NCBI RefSeq assembly: GCF_016583785.1
Contig: NZ_NRRU01000004.1
Span: forward strand, 30,309 to 94,308
Direction of reading: 5' to 3'
Source of the DNA: Rubrivivax gelatinosus
GTDB taxonomy: Bacteria; Pseudomonadota; Gammaproteobacteria; Burkholderiales; Burkholderiaceae_C
DNA: 64,000 nucleotides
The position numbers and the translations under genes are program-made. Shown one piece after another: positions 33,887 through 41,673 of the stretch; the stretch's first letter is position 1; each line of letters starts with the position of its first letter. The notes beneath the pieces were generated by a model. It did no database searches and had not been told where the DNA came from. It saw nothing but the letters and a program-made list of their open reading frames with translations.

Positions 33887-34344
33887 GGCGCCTCCGAGAT
33901 GGGGAGTGGTAGGCGGGGCCGCTTCGGGGAGGCGGCTGTCGGTGGCCGCGGTGCCCCGGGCTTCTCGGCAACGGCCCATAGATAACCACGGCGTGCAGTG
34001 CAATCCAAGAGGACGGCCGCCCACTTTGCGTTACCAATGGCAACCGGGCGTGTTGAGCACGGGGCAGCAACAAGCTCAATCGAGCAAGCGTTGCCGCGTT
34101 AACGCTAATGCGCCGACTGGTGCAGATCAACGCAGACGGGTTCGCATCGCATTGCCGGAACTTTACGGGACGTCTTGAAACTCGTGCGCCAGATCGAGCT
34201 GCTGATCGTCAACGCCGTCGTTTCTTCTGCTGTTCTTCAAAGTTTTAACGAGAAGTTTCCGTGCGCGTTCTACCGGGAGTGCTTTCGTGATGCGATGGAT
34301 CCCAGGTAAGGCTGCGGTGGCCGCCAACGAAGGGGGAGAAGATC
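33887..34344. other. Non-coding stretch between two divergent element genes
   Basis: The stretch has no coding frame of quality. Its central 250 bases are less GC-rich than the surroundings, with runs such as GTTTCTTCTGCTGTTCTTCAAAG trimmed by short dyads (GCGTTAACGC near 34097). It should hold the promoters of the two flanking genes. An origin of transfer is possible here, but I see no family match. Confidence 0.4.
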
Positions 34345-34656
34345 ATGCTGATTCTGTTCACGCGCGAAGCCGAGCCGGATGCGCCGTACTGGACGGGCAG
34401 GGTGCTGCTGGGTGCACTGGACGCGCTGGCCTGGCCGGCGGCGTGGATGGCGCTGGCCTTCCAACTGCCCGAGCGCGGCGGCATGGTCGGCGGCCTGATG
34501 ATCAGCCTGGCTGCGCTGGCGGCCGTGCGACGGCTTCACACGGCCCTGTGTGAGAACCACCGCTACCGGTTCACGACGTGGAAGGTCGGCAAGGTGCTGC
34601 TGGGCCTCTACTTCATTGGCGTCGTGATGAAGCTGCTGACGATGCTGCCGCAGTGA
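34345..34656 (+). CDS. Small membrane protein of the element
   Basis: The 103-residue product has three hydrophobic segments (LLGALDALAWPAAWMALAF, GGMVGGLMISLAALAAV, VGKVLLGLYFIGVVMKLL). A GGGGGAGAAG ribosome-binding site lies eight bases before the ATG. I recognise no family. It stands alone between the LuxR operon and the AlpA-like gene, as accessory membrane proteins of conjugative elements often do. Exclusion or immunity to superinfection is one possible role, without evidence. Confidence 0.6.
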   Translation: MLILFTREAEPDAPYWTGRVLLGALDALAWPAAWMALAFQLPERGGMVGGLMISLAALAAVRRLHTALCENHRYRFTTWKVGKVLLGLYFIGVVMKLLTMLPQ

Positions 34657-34748
34657 CGACGAGGCCCGGGGCGAGCACGGTGCGTGCACCCCGGGCGTTC
34701 TCCGATGGCGGCGCGCCGCACGGATGCGCGGCGTCGACCGATTCGCCG

Positions 34749-34976
34749 TCAGTGGTCCGCTTGTGCCCGGGTATCGCTCCAGGCGTCGATGTCGACTCGC
34801 CGCCAGCCCACGGCGCGCGTGCTCAGCCGGAACGGCGGCGGGAACCGCCTCTCGGAGATCAAGCGGTAGATCGTCGTGCGCCCGAGCCCGGTCTCCTTCA
34901 TCACGGCGGGCAGGCGCAGAAACGTGGGGCGCGTGTCCTGGCCACGCGGGCCGTAGTCGGGGGTCGTCTGCTGCAT
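34749..34976 (-). CDS. AlpA-family DNA-binding regulator
   Basis: This 75-residue protein is built around an excisionase/AlpA-type winged helix: FLRLPAVMKETGLGRTTIYR, then RRFPPPFRLSTRAVGWRRVD. AlpA-like proteins act as excisionases or as activators of integrase genes in prophages and integrative elements. The start region is preceded by the gap that holds copy 2 of the 19-base repeat. No integrase lies nearby, so it may act on the virB/SelU promoter region instead, which carries the same repeat. Confidence 0.85.
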   Translation of the reverse strand: MQQTTPDYGPRGQDTRPTFLRLPAVMKETGLGRTTIYRLISERRFPPPFRLSTRAVGWRRVDIDAWSDTRAQADH

Positions 34977-35031
34977 CTCGGGCTCCTCGTGCGTCGCATA
35001 ACGTCCCGCCAGCGTAGCGGCAGCGAGCCCA

Positions 35032-35050
35032 AATAAATGCGATGACTTCG
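35032..35050 (+). repeat. 19-base direct repeat, copy 2
   Basis: This is an exact copy of AATAAATGCGATGACTTCG found at 31699–31717, in the same orientation. It lies 56 bases upstream of the AlpA-like start and at the head of the MalM-like remnant. ATG at 35042 begins an MTS reading, as in copy 1. Confidence 0.75.
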
Positions 35051-35142
35051 CGGGCCGTTTCGTCGGGCGTTCGACGGTCGGCGTTGAACGCCGGCGGACA
35101 GAGGAAGGCTGCCGTGCATCGCGCCGCAGCCCGCGCGTATCA

Positions 35143-35627
35143 GTGGGGCGTCACGCACTCCAGCGAGGCGGTGCCCGAAGAGGCTCGGTGTCATCGCCCG
35201 CGAGGGCCTTCGCCGGCGGCAAGGCCTACTTCGCCGCATTCACGCTGCCGCCGGCGTCGGAGTCCGGACGGCGTGTCAGGCTGAAGGACGACCTGCTCGG
35301 GGGCTTCTTCGGCGACACCGTGTTTGCCCGGCGCTGACCTTCCTCGACGGCGAGGGGCAGGTGCTGCAGGCCGGGGTCGTCGACATCCGGTTCGTGCGCC
35401 CGAGCTTCCTCGGCCACCCGTTCTTCGTCGGGTCGGTCCTCGCGCCCGACGGCGCCGCGCGGTTCGTCGTCTACGGCGAGCCGGCCGGCACGCGGGCGCG
35501 CGTCGACACGTACAGCGGAGGCATCGCCTACACGACAGGCACCAGCGTCGTCGTGGCGCCGGCACGGCCGATGACGATGACGATCCCCTGCACCGCCATC
35601 GGCACGTTCCAGCTCGCCCTCGACTGA
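35143..35627 (+). pseudogene. MalM-like gene remnant with a frameshift
   Basis: Two overlapping frames together give one protein pattern. The first (35143–35339) reads SPARAFAGGKAYFAAFTLPP and LLGGFFGDTVFA, then hits a stop at 35335–35337. The second frame continues PALTFLDGEGQVLQAG, RFVRPSFLGHPFFVGSVLAP, FVVYGEPA and ends GTFQLALD. This order matches the MalM (maltose operon periplasmic protein) family. Restoring one C in GCCCGG near 35327 would join the frames. The N-terminus with a signal peptide is not recognisable. Either a decayed gene or one sequencing error combined with a divergent N-terminus would explain it. Confidence 0.55.
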
Positions 35628-35698
35628 GTAACCGTGTCGCCTGTCAATCCGCAGCCGTTGGTGCGCCAGGGCGCATCAGCCCGTTTGGTTACGGGTGG

Positions 35699-35763
35699 CC
35701 GCTCCGCAGCGGGTGCCGCCATTCGCGGAAGGCGGGTGAGTGACCGCTGCCGGCCAACAGCGG
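35699..35763. repeat. Hairpin-rich intergenic repeat
   Basis: Two hairpins stand close together: CCGCT-CCGC-AGCGG (35699–35712) and CCGCTG-CCGGCCAA-CAGCGG (35744–35763). This style (TGACCGCTG…CAGCGGCCGCTC) resembles dispersed intergenic repeats of Burkholderiales. It separates the MalM-like remnant from the exonuclease gene. Confidence 0.4.
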
Positions 35764-35870
35764 CCGCTCGGTCGTAACCCGTACCAACGGGTGTAGGGCT
35801 GAGGTGCTTTGACCTTTGGGCCTCTGATCGACCCGCGATCTTGCCCCTTTCTCACTCCCGCCAGGCTTGT

Positions 35871-35879
35871 TGGTATGCT
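35871..35879 (+). promoter_or_regulatory. Candidate extended -10 for the exonuclease gene
   Basis: TGGTATGCT fits an extended -10 (TG-N-TATGCT). Transcription would begin about seven bases later, next to the ATG at 35887, which would make the message nearly leaderless. No good -35 is seen. Confidence 0.3.
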
Positions 35880-35886
35880 GAACTGC

Positions 35887-36426
35887 ATGCGCGAGAAGTA
35901 CATCTCGGTCGACATCGAATCCTCCGGCCCCATCCCCGGCGAGTACAGCCTGCTAACCATCGGTGCTTGCCTGGTCGATGATGACTCGACGACCTTTGCG
36001 GCATCGCTCAAGCCGCTGAACCGAAACGCGGTGCCGGAAGCGATGAGCGTCAGTGGCCTCTCACTTGACGAACTCGAGCGCACTGGCCAGCCCCCGGCTG
36101 AAGCCATGGCTGCGTTTGGCGAGTGGATCGCTCAAGCCACGCAGGACGGGACGAAGGCAGTCTTTGTTGGATTGAACGCTCCGTTCGACTGGAGCTTCGT
36201 CAACTACTACTTTCACCGCTTCGTGGGTGGCAACCCCTTCGGATTCACTGCGTTGGACATCAAGGCGCTGTATATGGGCGCAACCGGGTGCACCTGGCAC
36301 CAGACGGGCTCAAGCAAGATGGCCAAGCGGCTGAGTCCGAAGCGCACCGGGACGCACGATGCGCTTGAGGACGCCTTGTATCAGGCTGAGCTCTTTCGCC
36401 TGACTCGCAGCATCTCTAGTCGCTAG
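35887..36426 (+). CDS. DEDDh 3'-5' exonuclease beside the CBASS genes
   Basis: This 179-residue nuclease has the DnaQ/RNase T-type active site: YISVDIESSG (Asp and Glu of the DxE motif), GLNAPFDWSFVNYYF (second Asp) and GTHDALEDALYQ (His and final Asp). The ATG at 35887 gives the usual MREKYISVDIE start; earlier in-frame ATGs at 35809 and 35875 add unrelated residues. It is convergent with cap3 and overlaps its end by four bases. Exonucleases of this class have been noted as occasional CBASS accessory genes (cap18 by my recollection). It could trim phage nucleic acid or the cyclic signal, which is inference. Confidence 0.8.
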   Translation: MREKYISVDIESSGPIPGEYSLLTIGACLVDDDSTTFAASLKPLNRNAVPEAMSVSGLSLDELERTGQPPAEAMAAFGEWIAQATQDGTKAVFVGLNAPFDWSFVNYYFHRFVGGNPFGFTALDIKALYMGATGCTWHQTGSSKMAKRLSPKRTGTHDALEDALYQAELFRLTRSISSR

Positions 36427-36947
36427 CCTCGCTGAGCTGCCCCGACCGGCACCTGCTCCATCGGAAGAAGCCGCCTTTCAAGCCTGGCACTCCGGGATGC
36501 AGACTCCTGCACCCACACGCGCAGGCTCCGGGAAGACCTCAGGTTGCCGACGATCATGAACACGATGCCGGCACGCATGTCCGAAGCTGCACCTGCATGG
36601 TCCTCCGCGAGACGGCGGTCCAGCTCAGAGGGGACGGGTTCGGGCTCCGGGTGTGTATGCCAAAGCCCAACAAAGTGCAGGCCACGCTCGAACTGCGTCC
36701 TGCGTTCAGCAGCCATTCGCTGCGCGTCGAACGTGACCCTGGCATATGAAGATTGACGCGGCTCAAGCTGAGTCGCCGCGTTAATCACGATACGGGTACT
36801 AGACAGGTCCCGTGAGTAGAGTTGGCCGATTCGCTCGCGCGACGTGCGGCCGCGCTGCGCCTGCCCCATCAGGAAACTGACTACGCTTGCCTCAAGCACC
36901 AAGGACCAGCTCGCGCCCGCCAAGCGGTAGGTCAGCTCAGTCGCCAT
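36423..36947 (-). CDS. cap3: Cap3, JAB/JAMM isopeptidase of type II CBASS
   Basis: Cap3 removes the CD-NTase from its conjugates and so limits signalling. The 174-residue protein has the JAMM zinc motif in FVGLWHTHPEPEPVPSELD: His97, His99 and Asp110 with Ser107, in the spacing HxHx(7)SxxD. An upstream acidic residue (Glu38 in RERIGQLYSRD) may be the catalytic Glu. The start ATG lies 11 bases inside the cap2 end, a coupled arrangement. It is the last gene of the minus-strand operon. Confidence 0.85.
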   Translation of the reverse strand: MATELTYRLAGASWSLVLEASVVSFLMGQAQRGRTSRERIGQLYSRDLSSTRIVINAATQLEPRQSSYARVTFDAQRMAAERRTQFERGLHFVGLWHTHPEPEPVPSELDRRLAEDHAGAASDMRAGIVFMIVGNLRSSRSLRVWVQESASRSARLERRLLPMEQVPVGAAQRG

Positions 36948-38658
36948 CGGGCTCGATGACATCGCGGAAGTTGCGTTCAATCTCCATCGCGCCGCTCGCA
37001 GAGCCCAGGACTGCCACCACTGTACGCGGCTCACTTCGAACCGGAAGGCTGTCGAAGAACTCGCGAGAGCGAATGCGCGACCACACCTTTGGCAGAGCGG
37101 CCGCACCGTCGATGATGTCCAGGACTCGTTGGGCCACGAAGCCTGCAGCTTGCCCGATGTCGGCGCTTCCATATTGGTGGAAGCCCGCGCCACACATCGG
37201 CAGCCGAACTCGAGGGTCATCTGGCCACTCGGCCACATTGACTGCTTGGTCGGCGGGATCTGACATTGGCCACACATCGGCAGCGCCGAGTGCAACCACA
37301 TGGGCCGCGGCACAGAAGGGCTCGACCCAGGTCATCACCACGGGCGTTCCAGCAAGACGGCCATGGCGTTGCGCAGACAGCAGGGTTCGGACCGCCGACT
37401 CAGCGGTGCAGTCAACCACCAGGTCGAAGGCGCCGGGCTGCACATGGGTCTGGACGTACTTGGCTGCGCGCATCGGCTCAGCTTTCACGGAGACACCAGG
37501 CACCTCTCGCAGCAAGCGAGCTTGCAGGTCAAGCACCTTGTACCTGCCGACGCTGGTGTGCCCTAGCGTATGCCTACCCGTGTTCTCAGACTCCATAGTC
37601 TCGTGGTCGACGGCAGTGAGGTCGCCGACGCCCGAGCGCACGAGGTGCTCGGCGACGGGTGCTCCGAGCGAACCTGCCCCCAGAAGGAGCACTCGGGCCT
37701 TGCGCCGCAGATGCAGGATGTCCAGGCCTTGGCCACGAGCAAGTGCCCAGTCGGCATCAAGGCGCCTCACGCCAACCGGGAAGATACCGGCGGGCGCCAG
37801 ACCTGGCACGACCGCAGGAGTCAACAGATAGCCATATGCGATCTCCCCGTGCACGAAGATGACGGAGTAGGGACGAGGCTTGCGGTCCTTGTGCTTGGCC
37901 AGCCAGGCCGGCAGCTGAACCTCCCCTGCCGTCACCTGCGACACCAGTTGTCCAAGCTGCAGGAGAGACGTCGGCCAAGTCTGCGGCGTCCATGCAAAGG
38001 TGCTGGGCAGCCGGATGAAGAGCGCGTGGCCGGCGACGTGGGTTCCCGCCGCTCGCCCGTGCCGCACGGCCAGCGACATGGGGTCCTGCGCGCCGGCGGT
38101 GGCAAAGACGGCCGCCGCGTTGCGAGTGCCCTCCTTGCCCAACGTAAAGACACCCAGCGCCCCGTCGGCCACGTTCGCCAGGCCACTCAGGTCCGCATCC
38201 ATTATGACCGGAACGGGGCGCGCATCAGGTGCCTGGCGGCGCTGCAGGCAGTACGCGTCCCAATAGGAGCGTGCCTCCCGCGCGAACTCAAGCTCACGCC
38301 ATGCCGGGTCGAGGCTCTTGTCGAGCAGTTCCGCGAGTGCCTGCAGCGCACGGCGCACCGCGCCAATCGGATCAGCGTAGTCGTCAGGCTGTGAAGAAAC
38401 ACCGGTGCACACCCGGCCGTTCGACTCGATGTGGGGCACTACAAGGCATCGGCCTTTGCTGACGAACACCTCTGGCGGCTCACCAGGGAAACCCGGCGGT
38501 AGCACCAGCTTCGCCTGGCCCGTCGGCAGCAACTCGTGCACCGCGCGCAGCTCCCACCAGTCCAGTTCGCGAGCCGCGCGCAGCACAAGACCGGGCTCCG
38601 AACGGAGCCAGGTATCTACTGCCCTTGCAGCGCTCGAAAACGGGGCGTCGCGGTCCAT
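36937..38658 (-). CDS. cap2: Cap2, E2–E1 fusion that conjugates the CD-NTase
   Basis: Cap2 attaches the C-terminus of the CD-NTase to a target by ubiquitin-like chemistry, priming the cyclase. The 573-residue protein shows an N-terminal E2-like domain with HIESNGRVCTG (catalytic Cys84), a linker domain, and an E1/ThiF-type adenylation domain starting VLLLGAGSLGAPVAEHL (327–332 GAGSLG), with VVDCTAESAVR and the E1 catalytic Cys489 in RLPMCGAGFHQYG. This is the hallmark gene of type II CBASS. It starts 12 bases after the CD-NTase stop. Confidence 0.92.
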   Translation of the reverse strand: MDRDAPFSSAARAVDTWLRSEPGLVLRAARELDWWELRAVHELLPTGQAKLVLPPGFPGEPPEVFVSKGRCLVVPHIESNGRVCTGVSSQPDDYADPIGAVRRALQALAELLDKSLDPAWRELEFAREARSYWDAYCLQRRQAPDARPVPVIMDADLSGLANVADGALGVFTLGKEGTRNAAAVFATAGAQDPMSLAVRHGRAAGTHVAGHALFIRLPSTFAWTPQTWPTSLLQLGQLVSQVTAGEVQLPAWLAKHKDRKPRPYSVIFVHGEIAYGYLLTPAVVPGLAPAGIFPVGVRRLDADWALARGQGLDILHLRRKARVLLLGAGSLGAPVAEHLVRSGVGDLTAVDHETMESENTGRHTLGHTSVGRYKVLDLQARLLREVPGVSVKAEPMRAAKYVQTHVQPGAFDLVVDCTAESAVRTLLSAQRHGRLAGTPVVMTWVEPFCAAAHVVALGAADVWPMSDPADQAVNVAEWPDDPRVRLPMCGAGFHQYGSADIGQAAGFVAQRVLDIIDGAAALPKVWSRIRSREFFDSLPVRSEPRTVVAVLGSASGAMEIERNFRDVIEPDGD

Positions 38659-38670
38659 GTACTCGGTCTG

Positions 38671-39879
38671 TCAGCCGGCGGTGTTGCGCGAGCCGGTAGA
38701 CGCCGGGCGCGTGGGGTTTCCCGCGGACGGGTTGAGCAGTAGTCCGCCGAACACGCCTTCAGGCCTCAGCTGCGACGCCTTCCACGCATCGACACCCGCC
38801 TGTCCGAAGATATTGCGGATCTTAGTTTCGTCGGCACGGCTGACTTCGTCGCTGAACAGGGCATCGAAGTCAGCTACAAGCCTCGCGTGCCATGCCTTGA
38901 ACTGCCGCTCGCGCAGGCCGCCATCTGTCCGCCACTTGTCCGCGAAGTTCTCGAACGGCAGCTTCGGATTGGGCACTTCCGCGTAGCCCTTGCCGCGCTC
39001 GATGAACTCCGGCAGACGGTCCGCCACCTCCAGCGCGACTTCGATGGCCGAGCTGAACGAGCGCTTCTCGTGGGTCACGAGATAGTCGTAAGCCTTCGCC
39101 GCCAGGGTCACCAGGATGACCGAAATCGGCATGGCGTCTCGAATCTCCTGAGGCATGCCGCGGAAGTAGCTGTCGCGGTGCACTTTGAGGATCTGCACGA
39201 TGCGGCGCAAGATGTCGTCGATAGCCACCGGCGTGTCCGGCACCGGGTCGATCTGCGCGTGGTCCATCGCAACCTTCGAGAGAACCATCTTCTGGAACTC
39301 GAAGCGCTTGTCGGCGATGGCGCAGAACCAGGCAATCAGGTCTTGCGGGTTTGACGGCGACCAGACGTGCACCTTGTCGCGCACCCGGAGGTCCGTACCC
39401 GTGATGCCGAGACTCAACGGGATCGCGGGTGTGACGTCGAAGTAGAACGCGAAACCCGGATACTGCAGGCGCCAGCAGCGGTTCTTCTCGTCGGGCTCAC
39501 CTGCATCGGGGTCCGCCCCCTCCAACGCCTTACCGAAATCGGCGAAGAACTGCTCCGACTCGCGCAAGTTGGTGAAGCGCGGGGAGCTGAGCTTGACGAT
39601 GATATCCAGGTCGAACTTCTGCGGCCCGTAGCCCGCCACCGTCGTCTGCGTCGCCATCGAGCCTTGGACGAGCATGTGAACATCGGCCTCGCCAACGCCG
39701 AGCTTTCGGGCGATGTGGCGCCCCAGCTTCTCGTACTTCTCGATTGCCTTGAGCCGCTTCTCGCGCGGCAGCTCCAGCTTGTGCAGCAGCCCAACGATGA
39801 GCTTCTCCCACTGAGCCTCGTCACGACGCGCAGACAGGGCTGCGATGACACGCTTGGAGAGCTTGTTTTGTGTACTCAT
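38671..39879 (-). CDS. cdnD: CD-NTase (cGAS/DncV-like nucleotidyltransferase)
   Basis: The enzyme makes a cyclic oligonucleotide on phage infection, which activates the effector encoded next to it. In 402 residues the polymerase-beta motif GSMATQTTVAGYGPQKFDLD gives Gly73-Ser74 and the metal ligands Asp90 and Asp92, with a third acidic residue, Asp148 (YFDVTPAIP). The C-terminal OAS-like helical part follows. The last 25 residues are flexible and end in Gly (TGSRNTAG), as needed for Cap2 conjugation. The ATG at 39879 has AGAGGGAA upstream. The clade letter is a guess; the product cannot be deduced here. Confidence 0.88.
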   Translation of the reverse strand: MSTQNKLSKRVIAALSARRDEAQWEKLIVGLLHKLELPREKRLKAIEKYEKLGRHIARKLGVGEADVHMLVQGSMATQTTVAGYGPQKFDLDIIVKLSSPRFTNLRESEQFFADFGKALEGADPDAGEPDEKNRCWRLQYPGFAFYFDVTPAIPLSLGITGTDLRVRDKVHVWSPSNPQDLIAWFCAIADKRFEFQKMVLSKVAMDHAQIDPVPDTPVAIDDILRRIVQILKVHRDSYFRGMPQEIRDAMPISVILVTLAAKAYDYLVTHEKRSFSSAIEVALEVADRLPEFIERGKGYAEVPNPKLPFENFADKWRTDGGLRERQFKAWHARLVADFDALFSDEVSRADETKIRNIFGQAGVDAWKASQLRPEGVFGGLLLNPSAGNPTRPASTGSRNTAG

Positions 39880-39895
39880 GAGTTCCCTCTTGGTG

Positions 39896-41467
39896 TCACG
39901 GATTGAGGTCAAAGGACTCACCGGTGGGCTCGTGACGCGCCTCCCGACGAGTGATGCGGATGGTTTCTTCGAAACCCTTTGAGCCCTGAACCGACTCGTA
40001 GACGACAACGGTCGCGTGATGTCGTGCTTGCAGCTTCTGCCCCAGCCTTAAGCAGGCACTTGCAGGCGCACCAACAAACAAATGCACCGTTCCAACCTTC
40101 CACTGGTCCTGCAGGACCTTCAAGGCTTCGTCCACGCACAGGCCGAAGGCGACCAGGTCTTCCGGCCGCGCGATGGCGTCGATGCCCTGGCGCTCTGCCC
40201 GTATGTGCATCGTGGGCGCGCCGGAGATCGGCACGCGGTCGTCGGCGATGTCGAAGGTAAGGCTGACCCGCAGGCATGCCTCTCCCCCGCGCTCGCCAAC
40301 GCCGGCGGTGGACACCTGGAACTGGTTGGCACTCGAACCCACTGACCAGAGCCACCGATTCTTTGACGCATTCCTGAAGGGCTGGAACACCGTCACGTTG
40401 GCCTTGTCGCCAATGACGCGGCCGGCGAGAACCAAGACCGAGGTGCTGGAGAGCGGAAACAGCGCCAGGCGCTCCGGCGCCTGTTCGTCGCTGCTCGACC
40501 CCTCCAACACGCCGCGCAGAGCGACCGTCGAATCCCGCAGCCCTCGCATGACCACAGACCAATACGCAGCATCGTGAGGGTCTGGCAGCTGACGCGGGAT
40601 GGACACCAGCGCCTGGGGCGACTTCTCGTCCGCCCGAATGCCCTGAGACCAAAGGGCTTCGCCCATCTCTGCTTGGGTCAGCGGCGGGTGAACCTGCCCC
40701 GTGATGCTAGCGATCAGGCTGATGGCGCGCGCCCGCGGGTAGGCCAGCGTGTCCAGCAGCCGCCGAACCGCCGCCACACTGCGTTCACGCATTGCATTGA
40801 GGTACTCGACCGAGTACCTATCGGCATCGACGCGGTCAATCGTCCGATGACACTTGTCGCAGAGCAGCAAGATGTTGTCGGGGTCGTCCGCCAGCTCTGC
40901 CGACCGAGCAGGGTCACCGCGAGGCCCATCTGGCGATGCGGCGACGATGTGCGCCAAGTAGCTGAAGTTGCCGGTCGTCGTTGCGCCGAGGTGGGTGCGC
41001 AGATCTTCGGCACACCCGTCCATCTGGCAGCGCCAGGCGGCGCGATACAGCACCTTTTCCCTGGTTGGGGAAGTGATGGCTCCTGCCCGGCCGCTGCCCT
41101 TGCGCGCCTCAATGAGCCCGCACGCCGCGAGCGACGCCTTCAGCCAGGCCTGAAGCGCCGGCTTCTTGACCGACGTGGCTGCGAGAGCGGCTGTTTCCGG
41201 TGTGATGCTTCGCGGCGAGCTCGTGACAGGCGCCAGCAAGACCGTCAACCCGCGCTTGGCGACCACCTCGTCGACGCACTGCTGGCCGAAGTCGCCGGAG
41301 CCGACCTGCTGCCACGGTTCTGAGGCCTTCGCCGGACGTGCCCACACTGCGGAGCTACCCTGACGAGTGGCAATCAGCACCTCCGACTTGCCAGATCGCG
41401 CCACAGACGTGCCAATCGCTGCCGCGAGCTCAGCATCGTTCAAGGCAGGCGCAGGTACTTTGGTCAT
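39896..41467 (-). CDS. cap5: HNH–SAVED effector nuclease (Cap5-like) with N-terminal extension
   Basis: Cap5 effectors degrade DNA when their SAVED domain binds the cyclic nucleotide. Here residues 137–215 form the HNH/zinc unit: YRAAWRCQMDGC (Cys147, Cys152), YLAHIVAAS (His173) and ILLLCDKCHRTID (Cys203, Cys206, His207). Residues about 290–515 fit SAVED, with a C-terminal VHLFVGAPASACLRLGQKLQ and ATVVVYE. In contrast to typical Cap5 proteins of about 400 residues, some 130 residues precede the HNH part (AELAAAIGTSVARSGKSEVL through GLIEARKGSGR) and match nothing I know. The ATG at 41467 lies four bases from a LexA-like box. It is the first gene of the operon. Confidence 0.85.
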   Translation of the reverse strand: MTKVPAPALNDAELAAAIGTSVARSGKSEVLIATRQGSSAVWARPAKASEPWQQVGSGDFGQQCVDEVVAKRGLTVLLAPVTSSPRSITPETAALAATSVKKPALQAWLKASLAACGLIEARKGSGRAGAITSPTREKVLYRAAWRCQMDGCAEDLRTHLGATTTGNFSYLAHIVAASPDGPRGDPARSAELADDPDNILLLCDKCHRTIDRVDADRYSVEYLNAMRERSVAAVRRLLDTLAYPRARAISLIASITGQVHPPLTQAEMGEALWSQGIRADEKSPQALVSIPRQLPDPHDAAYWSVVMRGLRDSTVALRGVLEGSSSDEQAPERLALFPLSSTSVLVLAGRVIGDKANVTVFQPFRNASKNRWLWSVGSSANQFQVSTAGVGERGGEACLRVSLTFDIADDRVPISGAPTMHIRAERQGIDAIARPEDLVAFGLCVDEALKVLQDQWKVGTVHLFVGAPASACLRLGQKLQARHHATVVVYESVQGSKGFEETIRITRREARHEPTGESFDLNP

Positions 41468-41487
41468 ACTTGCTGGACGAATATACA
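41460..41487 (+). promoter_or_regulatory. Candidate promoter of the sigma-like/IrrE module
   Basis: TTGGTC (41460–41465) and TATACA (41482–41487) are separated by 16 bases, a fair -35/-10 pair reading rightward. The -10 lies inside the LexA-like box, and the message would have a leader of about 180 bases before the GTG at 41674. Confidence 0.4.
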
Positions 41488-41490
41488 GTA
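41471..41490 (-). promoter_or_regulatory. LexA-like SOS box in the CBASS divergent promoter
   Basis: On the minus strand the site reads TACTGTATATTCGTCCAGCA, matching 15 of 20 positions of the E. coli LexA consensus, with an intact CTGT arm and CCAG in place of ACAG at the right eight-base distance. It ends four bases before the effector ATG and covers the -10 of the opposite promoter, so bound LexA could repress both sides. Confidence 0.5.
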
Positions 41491-41673
41491 CTTGTCTAGG
41501 GTTTTCACTTGGTTGGGCTCGTACCAGTCAGTCCCAGCTAGGGGAGAAGGGGGAGCCCTACCGTTGTATGAGGTGTGCCGGCCAAAAACGGACAACGCGA
41601 CTCTTGTCCGGTCTCGTCGGCAGCCCCGCATACATGGGAGGATCAGGGGGCGGCGCATGAAGAGGACTTCAAA

